Positions 1-9,574 of a stretch of DNA of 64,000 bases are shown piece after piece; position 1 is the first letter of the stretch; every line of letters starts with the position of its first letter. The notes beneath the pieces are model-generated. The model ran no database searches, had not been told where the DNA came from, and saw only the letters and a list, made by a program, of their open reading frames with translations. Source of the stretch: Acrasis kona (lineage: Eukaryota > Heterolobosea > Eutetramitea > Acrasida > Acrasidae); NCBI GenBank assembly GCA_026419775.2, contig JAOPGA020001010.1:1-64000 (forward strand), in the 5' to 3' direction. Position numbers and translations under genes: made by a program.

Positions 1-975
1 CTCACACATATCAATTATACGTAACAAGTAAGACTCATTATATTGAGTCAAAGCTCTTAATCCACGAACCTGTGACATTACAACACCAAAAGCTTGCTCC
101 ATAGCATAAGTTGGTGAACCAGAATTCAATAATCCAGATAATTTCTGGATCTCCTTCTCACTCAACATTACTTCACGACCAGCTTCCTTTACAGCATCAC
201 GCATTTTTGAAATCAAACTCGACTTGATACGAACACTATGATTCTTCATATTAATACTGAAACGTAAAAACTCGAAACTATTTTCCCTCTGTGGTTCCAA
301 AATGGATTTGTCATAATTCACTTGTAATCCCCATGTCTCAAATTCTTGAATAAGATCACGTACCATCACACACAACTCACCATACGAATTAGCAACCAAC
401 AAGCTATCATCAAAGAAAACAATAATGTCTTCACTGACATTCGCAGCCGCATTACTTGTTACAATTTGACAAGCCATACCAGAGGGTCTCACACCTTGGG
501 GGCAACGACACCAACGATAGTATTTACCCTTATAATGGATCCCTAAATACTTGCGTGAATCCTTATGGACCTTAATACCGAAATATGCATCTCTTAAATC
601 CATCTTACATGCATATTGACCCCTTCGAACTAACCTAATAACTTCGGATTTACCTGGTAAAGCAGGAGTATGAAACTTCACCAAATGTTTCGACAGCTCA
701 TCAGCAAGTACAAGAATACGAGGCCGCTTAGGTTCTCCCACTCGATCCCTTGGTTTAAGAGGCATAATGTGCGATAGTTCTTCTACATTGCATTCCTCTA
801 AATACCCTTTCTCAACAAATCCTTTCAATTCATTAACCACTCCCACCTCATGGTGCTTTGGAATAATGTTGTAAGGGACAACACTGTCATCAACTAAATC
901 ATCATCATTGTGGGGGTATGTGAGAATACTACCGATGTTGAGTATCTTGTGTTTAATAAACGTATTAATTAACAT
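1..975 (-). CDS. Reverse transcriptase, 3'-truncated by window edge (DIRS/Pat-like)
   Basis: An open frame of 325 codons starts at the ATG at 975 (an in-frame stop lies just upstream) and has no stop before base 1. Visible RT blocks in order are KMDLRDAYFGI (palm motif A), RCPQGVRPSGMACQ (block B), VFFDDSLLVAN (catalytic motif C, FFDD in place of YxDD), then W-G-L-Q-VN-KS-L-P and FEFLRF, which are the D/E blocks. The following K-LSGLLN-segment resembles the connector after the RT in DIRS-like elements. It would copy element RNA into DNA. The reading frame is intact over the visible part, so the copy may be young. A Ty3-like or other LTR-type RT is possible but less likely from the block spacing. 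Confidence 0.8.
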   Translation of the reverse strand, partial: MLINTFIKHKILNIGSILTYPHNDDDLVDDSVVPYNIIPKHHEVGVVNELKGFVEKGYLEECNVEELSHIMPLKPRDRVGEPKRPRILVLADELSKHLVKFHTPALPGKSEVIRLVRRGQYACKMDLRDAYFGIKVHKDSRKYLGIHYKGKYYRWCRCPQGVRPSGMACQIVTSNAAANVSEDIIVFFDDSLLVANSYGELCVMVRDLIQEFETWGLQVNYDKSILEPQRENSFEFLRFSINMKNHSVRIKSSLISKMRDAVKEAGREVMLSEKEIQKLSGLLNSGSPTYAMEQAFGVVMSQVRGLRALTQYNESYLLRIIDMCE

Positions 976-1001
976 TGGTGATGTTTTTCATGTTCTTTTA
1001 T

Positions 1002-1835
1002 TTAATAAAAAATGTTATTGAACCAATTGTCCTTTCTTTCCATAGCTTGGTTAATAAGGACCTTTTCTTGAGTTTTCTTTAACTTTTTGTTATTTGTGGT
1101 GGCTATAATAAAAGCCCCCGAAATCATTTTGTCCTTGTTTAAATTGGCCGCTACTATGTTGATGTAAAAGGAGTCTGAACATTTGCGAGTCTTCTTTGTG
1201 GTGGAGAATGCTTTTTCCCATCGTTTAGTGAGACCTTGACCAATGTATGCTGCGTAATACTCATCCGGTAAATGTTGTATTACACCATATTGTGCATACT
1301 TGTCTTTTAGTGTTTGTTGTGTTTGTGCCTGTATTGGTATAACTTTTTCCAAAGCAGTGGCACATTCTAAAACGTTTTTGTCTTCTATTACGGTATGGGT
1401 ATTATCTCTGATAGTTCCATCCTCATGTTTATAGTAGAAGGTTAATTGCTTCATGTCGAACTGTGGTATTTTAAGGTTTTTACCCCAAACGTATGTTGTC
1501 AAAAATTTATAACTTGATTCAACCAATGGTTTGTAGTTTCTAAATTTCTTGACATGTGCATCCATATGTAGATGTAGCCTATTGTGATATGATTTGGTTT
1601 TGTCGATGAATTCACCGTATTCCATTAAACCTGATGGAGTGGGTAGAAATGGGCGTGATTTCTGGTCATAGAGTGATAATACAAGTCTTTTCCAGTATTT
1701 TATGTTGTCTTTACAATATTTGGGTAGAGTTGATCCTTTTATGTGTGCATGTGACTTTAGTAAACTTTTAATGTTTTTGTCATGATATGCCTTATAGATA
1801 GTAGCCTTAGTGTGTGTACGTGAAAGTTTAGTCAT
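1002..1835 (-). CDS. 277-aa retroelement-associated ORF with possible GIY-YIG nuclease fold
   Basis: ATG at 1835. The N-terminal two thirds are basic and unrecognised. Residues 183-210 read YGVI...AYIGQGLTKRWEKAF, which matches the spacing of GIY-(x10-11)-YIG followed by a K-R-W segment with a candidate catalytic Arg at about 205. E257 and N273, near a terminal WFNN, could be the conserved Glu and Asn. GIY-YIG endonucleases accompany some retroelements (e.g. Penelope-like), so an integration nuclease is conceivable. The match is short and the first motif is degenerate (GVI), so this is a hypothesis. The ORF ends 26 bp before the RT start codon. Confidence 0.55.
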   Translation of the reverse strand: MTKLSRTHTKATIYKAYHDKNIKSLLKSHAHIKGSTLPKYCKDNIKYWKRLVLSLYDQKSRPFLPTPSGLMEYGEFIDKTKSYHNRLHLHMDAHVKKFRNYKPLVESSYKFLTTYVWGKNLKIPQFDMKQLTFYYKHEDGTIRDNTHTVIEDKNVLECATALEKVIPIQAQTQQTLKDKYAQYGVIQHLPDEYYAAYIGQGLTKRWEKAFSTTKKTRKCSDSFYINIVAANLNKDKMISGAFIIATTNNKKLKKTQEKVLINQAMERKDNWFNNIFY

Positions 1836-2322
1836 GTGATGTGTTTGGTTTTATTGAGAATTGTCGAAAAATTTATTGTCGTTCGCAGACAGATTTAGGA
1901 GTGTGATATATATGGTTATAAATTTTTAATGAGTTATTTTTAAAGTTTACTGTACACTTGTAGTGATCAAGAATGAATTAGAGAAGATGTGAAAAATAAA
2001 AAATTTTTATTGTATTTATGTGTGTGTGTGTGTATTTATGTGTATCACGATTACTAGTTTTTGTTTATTGAGTTATGAAACTTTTAAATTTCTGTTCATA
2101 GTGTGGATTTCTCAAAATGTATTTATATGAATGTGTTTTCGTTTCTTTGAAGATAAATCTTTGTTTGTCTATTAGTATGATAGATAATAATGTTAATTTT
2201 TTAAGAAATGTTAACTTTCGGTAATGTAAGTGTAATTTTGTTAGTAGAGGTTTAGTTAGTAGTCTATGATGTAGGATAATGATTAACATCTTTACAGTTG
2301 CGTATTTTTTTTAATGAAAAAA
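1836..2322. other. AT-rich stretch without a supported gene
   Basis: No convincing coding sequence is present. A 74-aa minus ORF at 2065-2289 is Leu/Lys/Thr-rich and lacks features. A TG-rich microsatellite lies around 2019-2044. On the minus strand this would be the 5' leader of the retroelement ORFs. Confidence 0.5.
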
Positions 2323-2457
2323 CAGGTTCGTATCCCTGATTTTCAGGTTATTGGTTCGTATCCCAATAGCCTTTTAAGCATACTAGTTCGTATCCCAGTA
2401 GCCTCTGTACAGGTTCTTATCCCTGACAGGCCTAAACAGGTTCTTATCCCTGATAGG
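2323..2457. repeat. Array of five covarying stem-loops with a constant loop
   Basis: Five tandem units share the apical loop TTCGTATC (two copies TTCTTATC) at 2327, 2355, 2387, 2414 and 2441, spaced 27-32 nt. Each loop is closed by a different but self-complementary stem: CAGG/CCTG in units 1, 4 and 5, a 10-pair stem AGGTTATTGG/CCAATAGCCT in unit 2, and TACTAG/CCAGTA with one mismatch in unit 3. Units 1, 4 and 5 also pair outside an A-rich 2x1 internal loop (e.g. TGAAAA/TTTTCA, CTG/CAG, CCTA/TAGG). The array ends 24 bp before the ATG at 2481 and lies upstream of the retroelement on the other strand. The loop resembles a tRNA T-loop/B-box but is not a canonical match. Confidence 0.8.
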
Positions 2458-2480
2458 ACGCAGTGTGTTATTAGTCATGT

Positions 2481-2951
2481 ATGATGTCTTGTATACTACG
2501 ATGTATGGTTGACTTCATTTCCCGTTACAACTATGCTACAGACGTCCGCACAGACACATTTGCTCAACCTGGAGCTGGTAGTGGAAAATATCCTAACAAC
2601 ACTGATTGTAACGATGTTTGGGAGGCCAGTATTAGAGACGGTTTGATACCACTCGAAAGCAAGAAGTGCCCCGAAATGGAACAACCCGAAGTTGGTCACT
2701 ACGTCAGTCTTGTTATCTGGCCTTCCATGGACTTCCACGTATGTTTGTTTTAGGAAATTAATACTTAATGTTCATAGTGGTATCGTAAAGATTTAGAAGG
2801 CTATTGGTCGCACAAGCCCGGCTCCACCAAAGTCAAGGATGTCGATGCCAGCCAAAACAAGATTTTGAACCCAGACAAGGCGGACATTAAGCCATACACT
2901 GAGATTTGCGGATACTACATTGCTATTCCATCCAAGATCACCATTAAATAA
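2481..2951 (+). CDS. Bacterial-type protein with DFHWYR...WSHKPG motif, 2 exons
   Basis: Exons are 2481-2738 and 2778-2951 with a 39-nt GT-AG intron, giving 143 aa. The join restores DFH|WYRKDLEGYWSHKPG, a motif I recognise from uncharacterised bacterial proteins that also carry an upstream RTDTFAQPG segment (here residues 24-32) and a downstream Y-T-E-C-G-Y end. Candidate active-site residues are the conserved Cys at 43 and the His in HWYR, which would suit a papain-like fold, but this is a guess. The N-terminus is short: no signal peptide is seen and the usual start of the family seems to be missing, so an upstream exon may have been lost or overlooked. The bacterial relatives suggest an old horizontal transfer later given an intron. 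Confidence 0.75.
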
Positions 2952-3691
2952 AATAGTTTTGGATATATTATATTAGTTGTCTCTCCATAGCCCACTTCCC
3001 TCAATAAATCATCAGCAATTTTGAGTGCAATACAGTTGTAGTTCTTCCTCAGTCTTATTCTCAAAAAGAAAGTTTTGATACAAGTTTGGTTGTAGGGTTG
3101 TACCTTACAATTTCATTAACACTCTATAAGTCTATAATGCATGAAATGAAGAGAGCAAGTGTGTTTCTTAGTAAGGTGATGAACTCTCCCACTACAAACT
3201 GTGATTTTGACATTTTGAGGAACGACAAGTCGGATTGTTCAAGACAAGCCGAAACAAAATACTTTGACACAATTATTGATTTGTTATTTTCAAGACTTAA
3301 CGCTATATCTAAGGTCAGGTATTGTATGTTGTTATTTGATTGTCGGTATAATAAGCAATATACGATAATAGCCATGATGGTGGTACAACTGCATACATGA
3401 CCAATTGAGAAGATCAACTCAACTAAACAGTATATCTGATACAATATGATGTGATGTCTTAAATAAATTCCTTAGCCTAAGCTATCCTGAAAGTATATTG
3501 TCCGATTATTAATGCCCATATTTAAGAGTATATTGCAATACCAGTATCGGTCTTTCATTGTTATTAATACCGTGCGGACTGCCATTATCACGCAAGTATA
3601 AGTATGGTGAAACTATAAGGGGGGTAAATTTAAAACACAGTTGCCACTTTTAGAATTATTTACAAAACTGTAACAGAAACTACAAGTGAAT
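2952..3691. other. Intergenic, no supported gene
   Basis: Overlapping antisense ORFs at 3086-3400 (+) and 3124-3444 (-) have no recognisable motifs and mirror one another, so I do not call either. The end of this stretch is presumably the promoter of the BEACH gene. Confidence 0.5.
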
Positions 3692-6336
3692 ATGTTAAAA
3701 AGCAGCTTCTTCAAAGAACGTGCCTTAGCAACCAGATTCTCAACATTATACCTTGAAAAAGAACGAATACATCTTCTCAATTCAGGATGCATTTGTAAGA
3801 ACTGATAAAAAAGAGAAGTCCACGTAAGATTTCTGTTATTATAGAAGCTAAACCACTAGACCTCCAAGAGGATCCCTCGTACTAGGTTCACACACCATAG
3901 TATTCATACCAGAAGACTCATCCCAACCGATCGTGAAATGCCAGTACAGCTCCATAGATGAAATCTCCAAGTTTAAAGGAACAGGACTCTCCAAGAAGAC
4001 TAAAGGACTTCAAATCGAGAGTAAACAAGTTTTATGCCTTGGAGATGTATCTGAGACCATCACTACGATAGTTTTAGCACTCAAGTTGGAAGCTTATCCG
4101 GAGTTTAAAGTTAAATTCAACAAACTAGTAGAGATTTCAAAGATGGACGAACCACAGAGAACTAAAGAGATTAGTGCAATGATTGCAGAGTTCGAGCAGA
4201 AACAACAATTAGATTCTAAATCACTATCTGGAGACGAGAAGCTAACCTCAGAGGTCAACGCTACCATGTATTGTAATTTCGAGCACCTAAGAGGAAAGCT
4301 CGCAACCACTTCTACAAATCTATTATTCCAACCTTTTGTGAGGTGTAAAGCCGAGCCGCTCCAATACAAAATGGCACTATCATCAGTAAAGAACCAAACC
4401 AAACAAAAATACACTGGACAAGATAGAGCGTTAGAGTTATGCTTCTTTGGAGAGAATAGCTTTTTCTTCGTATTTGACAAGTACTCCTTTACTTTTTAAA
4501 TGCATTATACTCAACTTTAATAGGACTGAAGATAGAGATTTAATTCACAAACGAGTACATTCTTCACTCAGCAACCCCAACAGAGACACTCTCGCCCCAG
4601 TCATGGCTAAGTGGGAAAGTGGAGAGATAAGCAATTTTGAGTACTTAATGTTCTTAAACAAATTGTCAGGAAGAACTGTACACCACGAGGCTTTATATCC
4701 AATTTTCCCATGGGTCATTAGCGACTATCAAAGCAAAAATCTAGATCTTGAAAAGCCAGAGACATTCAGAGATTTATCCAAACCTATCGGCTCTATTAGC
4801 AGTGGAAAAGGCCAATTCCCTGCCTTTGTATCAACACCACAAACCATCACGCACTACTTGTGCAGATCCAAGCCAGATTTGCTGCTTCAAGCATCCGATT
4901 CTCACACTCCCGTAACGTCCATTAAGAAATGCTATGAGCTAGCAACTAAAGGAGAAGGTAATGCTAGAGAAGTAATTCCTGAGTTCTATAGCGGAGATGG
5001 AGACTTTTTAGTCAACTCTCTAAACCTAGACCTTGGAAAAGACAATGGAGCTGCAATCAACAATGTAGAGCTACCTGCTTGGGCAGACGATGCTAGCAAG
5101 TTTGTAAAGATCAACTCGCTTGCCCTAGAATGCGACTATGTGAGTGAAAACTTACCAAGTTGGATAGACCTTGTGTTCGGATACAAAGCCAGTAAATCTG
5201 CCGCCAAAGACAACAACAATTCATATCCTGATGTTTGCTATGACGGAGCTGCCGCATACAAGGGAGAGGACGCAAGAAGTGCAGAGAAGAAAGCACTTCA
5301 ATCAGGACTTGTCCCAAATCAATTATTTACATCTGCTCATCCAAAGAAGAACGCCAAAGGACGTTCTAGATTCAATGAAGACAAGGAGAAGCTTCTAAAG
5401 ACCATTGAGAAGGAAAGAGAGATGAGAGTCAAGTTGGAGGACGAGGTGAAGGATCTCGAGTATAGAGTTAGAGCCGAGAAAGAGCTAGCTGAGAAGAGGG
5501 CTCAAGAGGTCTTGGTAATCAAAGAGAAGGAAATTGTCAATCTATCAGCAAAGATCGACAATAAGGACAAAGAACAGAAATCACTAGAACAAAAGATTAT
5601 GAATATGGAGAACAGTTCATTGGCCCTAAACAAAGAAGTTAAGAAGTTGAGACCTAAATCTACCAAAGCACCCACGGACCCTAAATACCAGAACAAATAC
5701 ATTCAACAATTGGAACAAGAGTTGCAACAAGCGAGAAGAGATGAACAACAGAGAATGAGGGAATTAGAAGATACCCATAAGATTTTGATTGAAAATATGA
5801 ACAAATTGGAGGATAAGAAGGACAGAAGTGAGAAGTATCGGAACAAGATGTGCGAGCTCAAACAACTACATAACCAAGTTCACGACGCTAATGTCAGAAT
5901 TCAGGAGTTGGAACTAGAAAACTCCCAAAAGGAGGAAAACATTAACAAATTGCTCATGACCACAGCTGACTACGAAGCAGAAATCCGTCACATGCGCACA
6001 GAATTGAGATCCTATGCACAAACTGTATTTGCTCTGGAAAAAGTCTTTACTGATAACGCTGAAGGTACTTTCGACGCTTATCATAAACACTTGTCAGTCT
6101 TTAATGAACTTGCATCTCAAGACTTTGAAGCAGGAGAGAACAATGAAGAGAAGATCAACCGCGATGAAATCAGGCCTTCAAGCAGCAAGTTTGACAGAGT
6201 TAATGATGATGTCCAACATTCAAGTACCGGCAGTGTTGATGAGGACACTACCCAATTAACCAAACAGGTTGAGGAAGACATTCCAGTGGTGAGCACAGAG
6301 GCCCAAAAAGCAAAAAACAGACAAACTCTTTTGTAA
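3692..6336 (+). CDS. FAN/NSMAF-like GRAM-PH-BEACH protein with C-terminal coiled coil
   Basis: Proposed exons are 3692-3794, 3886-4480 and 4524-6336 (836 aa). The 43-nt intron at 4481-4523 is clear. The first join (91-nt intron) is frame-consistent but uncertain, because skipped bases 3860-3885 read RGSLVLG, which resembles the family. A GRAM-like segment (HTIVFIPEDSSQPIVK) is followed by a PH-like segment ending FFFVFDKTEDRDLIHKRV and a complete BEACH domain (SNFEYLMFLNKLSGRT, YPIFPWVISDY, FRDLSKPIG, EFYSGDGDFLVNSL, SENLPSWIDLVFGYK). BEACH proteins act in membrane traffic and fission. After the domain, from about 5340, the usual WD40 propeller is absent. About 250 residues of Glu/Lys-rich coiled coil and an acidic tail replace it. 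Stop 30 bp from the convergent neighbour. Confidence 0.85.
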
Positions 6337-6365
6337 TCAAAAAGAAGGTGTGTAGAAAAAAACAT

Positions 6366-7406
6366 TTATAAATTTGATTTTAGATATTCTCCGCATCTGT
6401 GACCTGACATGAAAGCTCCTTGTACCTTACTATTAGAACAATAGTCTCCCACAATACCCAATCCGCTTTTATCGTCGAATAAGTATTCCTCTCCCAAACC
6501 AACATTACTTTGTTTGATTGCGGTGTACCTCCATCTATGTGCCTGTTTATGGATCGGATCTAGGTTTTGACCAATTACTTTCGAAAAGTGCTGTAGGATG
6601 TCGTCGGCGACTGATTCTGGATCTCTTTCTAAATTCTTCTCGGTCCAGTCATAGTTTGTATGCACCATCCAACAATCGTATTTTTGATCGTCGCTTTTAC
6701 TAGAGTTACGTGCAACCCACGAGATGACTTCGTTGTTGTTGATGAAAATTCCATCGCCTTTCTCTGGTGCAATTTTTTCCTTGAAGGCAAGCATTAGAGA
6801 CCAACATGGATTCATTGATATTCTTGATAAGTGTTGGGATAATAATAGACTGTGGTCCTTAACTAACGGGAGGGCCTGTTCAGGTGGAGTGGTGATGATG
6901 ACTGCGTCGAATGGCGAGGCGTGATCTTGGTCGCCAGTTACAACAACCCATTTGCTGTTAGACCTTCTTAACGAAGTGACCAGGGTGTTAAGGTGTATTT
7001 GTATCCTGTTCTTGTGCTTATCCTCCAATTCTTTTAGTTGGAACTTTGAAATGGAGCTGTTACCAGGAATACCAACGTAACGCTTTGGTCCCTCGCTCTT
7101 ATCTGTCAATTCCCCAGTTTTAAAATCCAAGGCCTTGACCTTTCCTTCCCACTTCTTGGCAACTCCATTCTCCACCCAGTGATTCACAGCCGTTTCGAAT
7201 TCTGGTTTCGAAGAAGTAAAATATTGTGCACCGTGATCAAATAATAATGTATCCTGACCAATCGTAACCCTTCTGGTTCCACATCTTCCCCCAACACCAC
7301 GGGATTTTTCAAACAGTGTAACATTAAAACCACTTTCTAAAAGTTGCCTTGCTGCTGATAATGAACTGATACCTGCCCCGACGATTGCTACCTTCTTGTT
7401 CGACAT
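6366..7406 (-). CDS. Renalase-like NAD(P)/FAD-dependent amine oxidoreductase
   Basis: Single-exon protein of 346 aa starting at the ATG at 7406. It begins with a Rossmann FAD-binding motif VAIVGAGISSLSAARQL and the second glycine segment FEKSRGVGGRCGTRR, continues with FDHGAQYFT, and ends with the FAD-contact motif GLGIVGDYCSNSKVQGAFMSG. This layout is that of bacterial COG3380-type and renalase flavoenzymes, which oxidise NAD(P)H isomers or amines. The exact substrate cannot be read from sequence. No signal peptide or membrane segment, so probably cytosolic. Lack of introns and the bacterial-style family allow horizontal origin, but this is not demonstrated. It converges on the BEACH gene. 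Confidence 0.85.
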   Translation of the reverse strand: MSNKKVAIVGAGISSLSAARQLLESGFNVTLFEKSRGVGGRCGTRRVTIGQDTLLFDHGAQYFTSSKPEFETAVNHWVENGVAKKWEGKVKALDFKTGELTDKSEGPKRYVGIPGNSSISKFQLKELEDKHKNRIQIHLNTLVTSLRRSNSKWVVVTGDQDHASPFDAVIITTPPEQALPLVKDHSLLLSQHLSRISMNPCWSLMLAFKEKIAPEKGDGIFINNNEVISWVARNSSKSDDQKYDCWMVHTNYDWTEKNLERDPESVADDILQHFSKVIGQNLDPIHKQAHRWRYTAIKQSNVGLGEEYLFDDKSGLGIVGDYCSNSKVQGAFMSGHRCGEYLKSNL

Positions 7407-7528
7407 GTTTATTACAACAATTTATTTTTAGTCCCTTTTAGACGCACTTGTAATACAAAAATGCCAAGGGATCAGCTTGTCAAAATCAAGTCCTATAGAA
7501 GTATAAATTACATTTTTAATAGTACATG

Positions 7529-8398
7529 TTATTCAGTGTGTCTAACTTCCACCATAACTAAACACATTGCAAGCAAATGGAATACATCGGCTGGGTTGGC
7601 ATTCAACTGTATAATATATTCTCCTTTCTTAGTGTTTGTGAGACTGCCAATCTTTTTGTTGTCTTTTGTGTACATCATGTTACCGCCGAATTTACCGACG
7701 AGTTTAATTTCTTCTCCAGACGGCCCTTTCTTATATTTAATTTTTTTGGTATTCGTATTTACTCTAAACCTTTTAGTGCATTTTCCAATCTGCCTTCCGT
7801 TCATTAAAATGTGAAAAGTAGGCCGAAGGGTAAAAATGCCCTTGGTAATCATGGCTATCTTTTTATTTGTGGAAGCATCTATTATTGCAATATGGTCATC
7901 ATAATAGAACAAACAATTGTATATTACACGACCAGCCTCGCATAGTTGCATCTTTATTACATTCTTTTGAGCTACCCCTCCTACACACATGAAAGTTCTA
8001 ATGTTGGGGTCTCTTGCGGACGCGGAACGCTCAGTACGAATGACCTGTGGGAGGTTTTGAATGACGGGGACGCTTTGTGTCGAACTGACCATACTCTGGC
8101 GGTGAGTGCTCTCAGGTCTAACGTTTGGTGAGTAGTTTGTGTTAGTTGCTACGTATGATGTGTTTGGAACATGTTGAGGTCCTCCCGTTCCAGCGGAGGT
8201 GCTTGTTGGTATTGGATATAATTGTGTTTGCTGGGGTATATCATAGCTTAATTGACTCTGGTGCGTCTGATGATTTTGTTGTGGTGCTGGCTCGAAAGAA
8301 GAAAAGTCCAAAAGAATATCCTGTGTCGGAGCACTTGGGATGTAGTCTGGATTATATGCTGGTGGGCGATATTCATACGAAGGGATTTGAGCGTTCAT
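7529..8398 (-). CDS. LURP-one-related/tubby-like beta-barrel protein
   Basis: 289 aa from the ATG at 8398. Residues 1-130 are Pro/Gln/Ser/Tyr-rich and disordered. The C-terminal half (about 133-286) looks like the LOR/tubby/scramblase barrel: TFMCVGG, a strand ending in YYDDHIAIIDASTNKKIAMI, FHILMNGRQIGKCTKRF and later GKFGGNMMYTKDNKKIGSL. Family members bind membranes or act in stress responses. The scramblase subfamily has a C-terminal helix inside the barrel, and the hydrophobic VFHLLAMCLVMVEV at the end fits that central helix. I cannot tell a LOR protein from a scramblase-like one. Short 5' gap; no introns. Confidence 0.7.
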   Translation of the reverse strand: MNAQIPSYEYRPPAYNPDYIPSAPTQDILLDFSSFEPAPQQNHQTHQSQLSYDIPQQTQLYPIPTSTSAGTGGPQHVPNTSYVATNTNYSPNVRPESTHRQSMVSSTQSVPVIQNLPQVIRTERSASARDPNIRTFMCVGGVAQKNVIKMQLCEAGRVIYNCLFYYDDHIAIIDASTNKKIAMITKGIFTLRPTFHILMNGRQIGKCTKRFRVNTNTKKIKYKKGPSGEEIKLVGKFGGNMMYTKDNKKIGSLTNTKKGEYIIQLNANPADVFHLLAMCLVMVEVRHTE

Positions 8399-8999
8399 TA
8401 ATTTTGTTGGAGTTTATGGCCCGCAAAGGAGCTCAACTTAACGATCTACTTTCGATTTGCAATTTCTTTCAAGAAATTTAACCGCAAAAAGCTTCTTGTA
8501 TCAGAAGATGACCAAGAAACACGAAATTTTAGGCAAAACAATCCACACACTATGAGCACTCATAATATTCATCAATATTAAGCAGTTGATGATGAAACTT
8601 TATGCAAATGCCATTTGCACAGCTAATCAATATTATTATACAATCAACTTCAGTTCAACAATAAACAAATGGATGATCATTTTTCTAAACACCTTGTGTT
8701 CTAACTTGTCAACAAAACTGGATTTGTTGTCATAATTATTGTTTATTGAAATTTCCTCTAAATAAGCACAAACAAGAACCGTAGAGGTTTGGTTTGATTC
8801 CATATTTTTTCATGTTTCGCAAAATCTTCGAACGTATTGCCCCTTAGACCATTGATCTGCAGACAGTGCTCTTATTATCATACTGCGTTATGACTATAAC
8901 GTATTCATCATCCACAACGGTTTATTCATAGCTGAAAAATCGTCAAAGAAGTTACATCAGTTATCCTGTCGTGTTGTATCTCCAGTTAACCATATAATA
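8399..8999. other. Intergenic, no supported gene
   Basis: AT-rich sequence with no ORF of interest and no structured RNA I could recognise. It contains the 5' flank of the LOR/tubby gene. Confidence 0.5.
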
Positions 9000-9305
9000 T
9001 ATAATATTTATTTATTTATTTATTTATTTATACAAATGGGCCAAAGGCCTATTAGAGTGACTGGTTGCGTCAGGCGGCTTACACCAGTTTCACAGTTAAC
9101 CATATTGCTTGTAATGAATCAGGATGGCAAAATATCAAATTACATAATCTCAAAGAAAAGACTGTAATTACATACGCAACGTTCAGCATGACTGGCACAG
9201 GTGATTGTGTTACAAAACTAATGCTATCTTTCTCTTTCAGTGTTCGGCCTTATAACTCAATTCTAGTCAAAGCTAGTTTCGCTGGCTGTCTGCTGCGCAG
9301 GAAGT
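9000..9305 (-). repeat. Non-LTR retroelement/SINE-like end with (AAAT)n tail
   Basis: On the minus strand the segment ends in a small hairpin AGGCCTTTGGCCC followed by (AAAT)n at 9003-9030, as at the 3' end of many LINEs and SINEs. Its distal part (9140-9305) recurs at 39395-39566 at roughly 80% identity by eye. Both copies end in two nested short hairpins, AGCTAG-TTCG-CTGGCT and CTGCTGCGCAG. Not coding. Confidence 0.7.
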
Positions 9306-9574
9306 ATAAACAGGACTTGAAATAATGTTTTGCTGTGTTTATGTGACAATTTATTGTTTTTATGGATGACAAAATTGAGTTTGAAGAAGTATGGACATGT
9401 TTTATTTTAATGATCAACTTAAATTGAATGCGAATAGGACAATACCTCTCCAAATCCGAGCAAATGCCGATTGTCGGAATAAACTCTTCTATTTACAATC
9501 GGAGCAATCAAACTCCTAAGTGACCACGGTGGAGAATAAAAGGCAACCAATTGTATCATTCAATTTAACACAAA

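Larger units (their letters stand above)
1..1835 (-). mobile_element. Fragment of a reverse-transcriptase retroelement
   Basis: Two consecutive minus-strand ORFs lie 26 bp apart in different frames: an upstream 277-aa ORF and a downstream RT ORF that runs off the left edge. The RT has the style of DIRS/Pat-type tyrosine-recombinase elements, but no recombinase, RNase H or terminal repeats are visible because the element continues outside the window. That the two ORFs belong to one element is inferred from orientation and spacing. Confidence 0.7.

Noticed and set aside
2323-2457. tRNA gene or tRNA fragments, because loops resemble a T-arm/B-box
   Set aside because: No acceptor, D-arm or anticodon arm is present, and stems need an 8-nt loop rather than the 7-nt T-loop.
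3086-3444. Overlapping sense and antisense ORFs of about 105 aa
   Set aside because: They mirror each other in the same AT-rich DNA, with no motif in either.
3868-3900. Similarity of CTCGTACTAGGTTCA to the antisense of the LSU rRNA sarcin-ricin loop
   Set aside because: The match is about 15 bp, flanks do not follow rRNA, and the same bases encode the GRAM segment of the BEACH protein.
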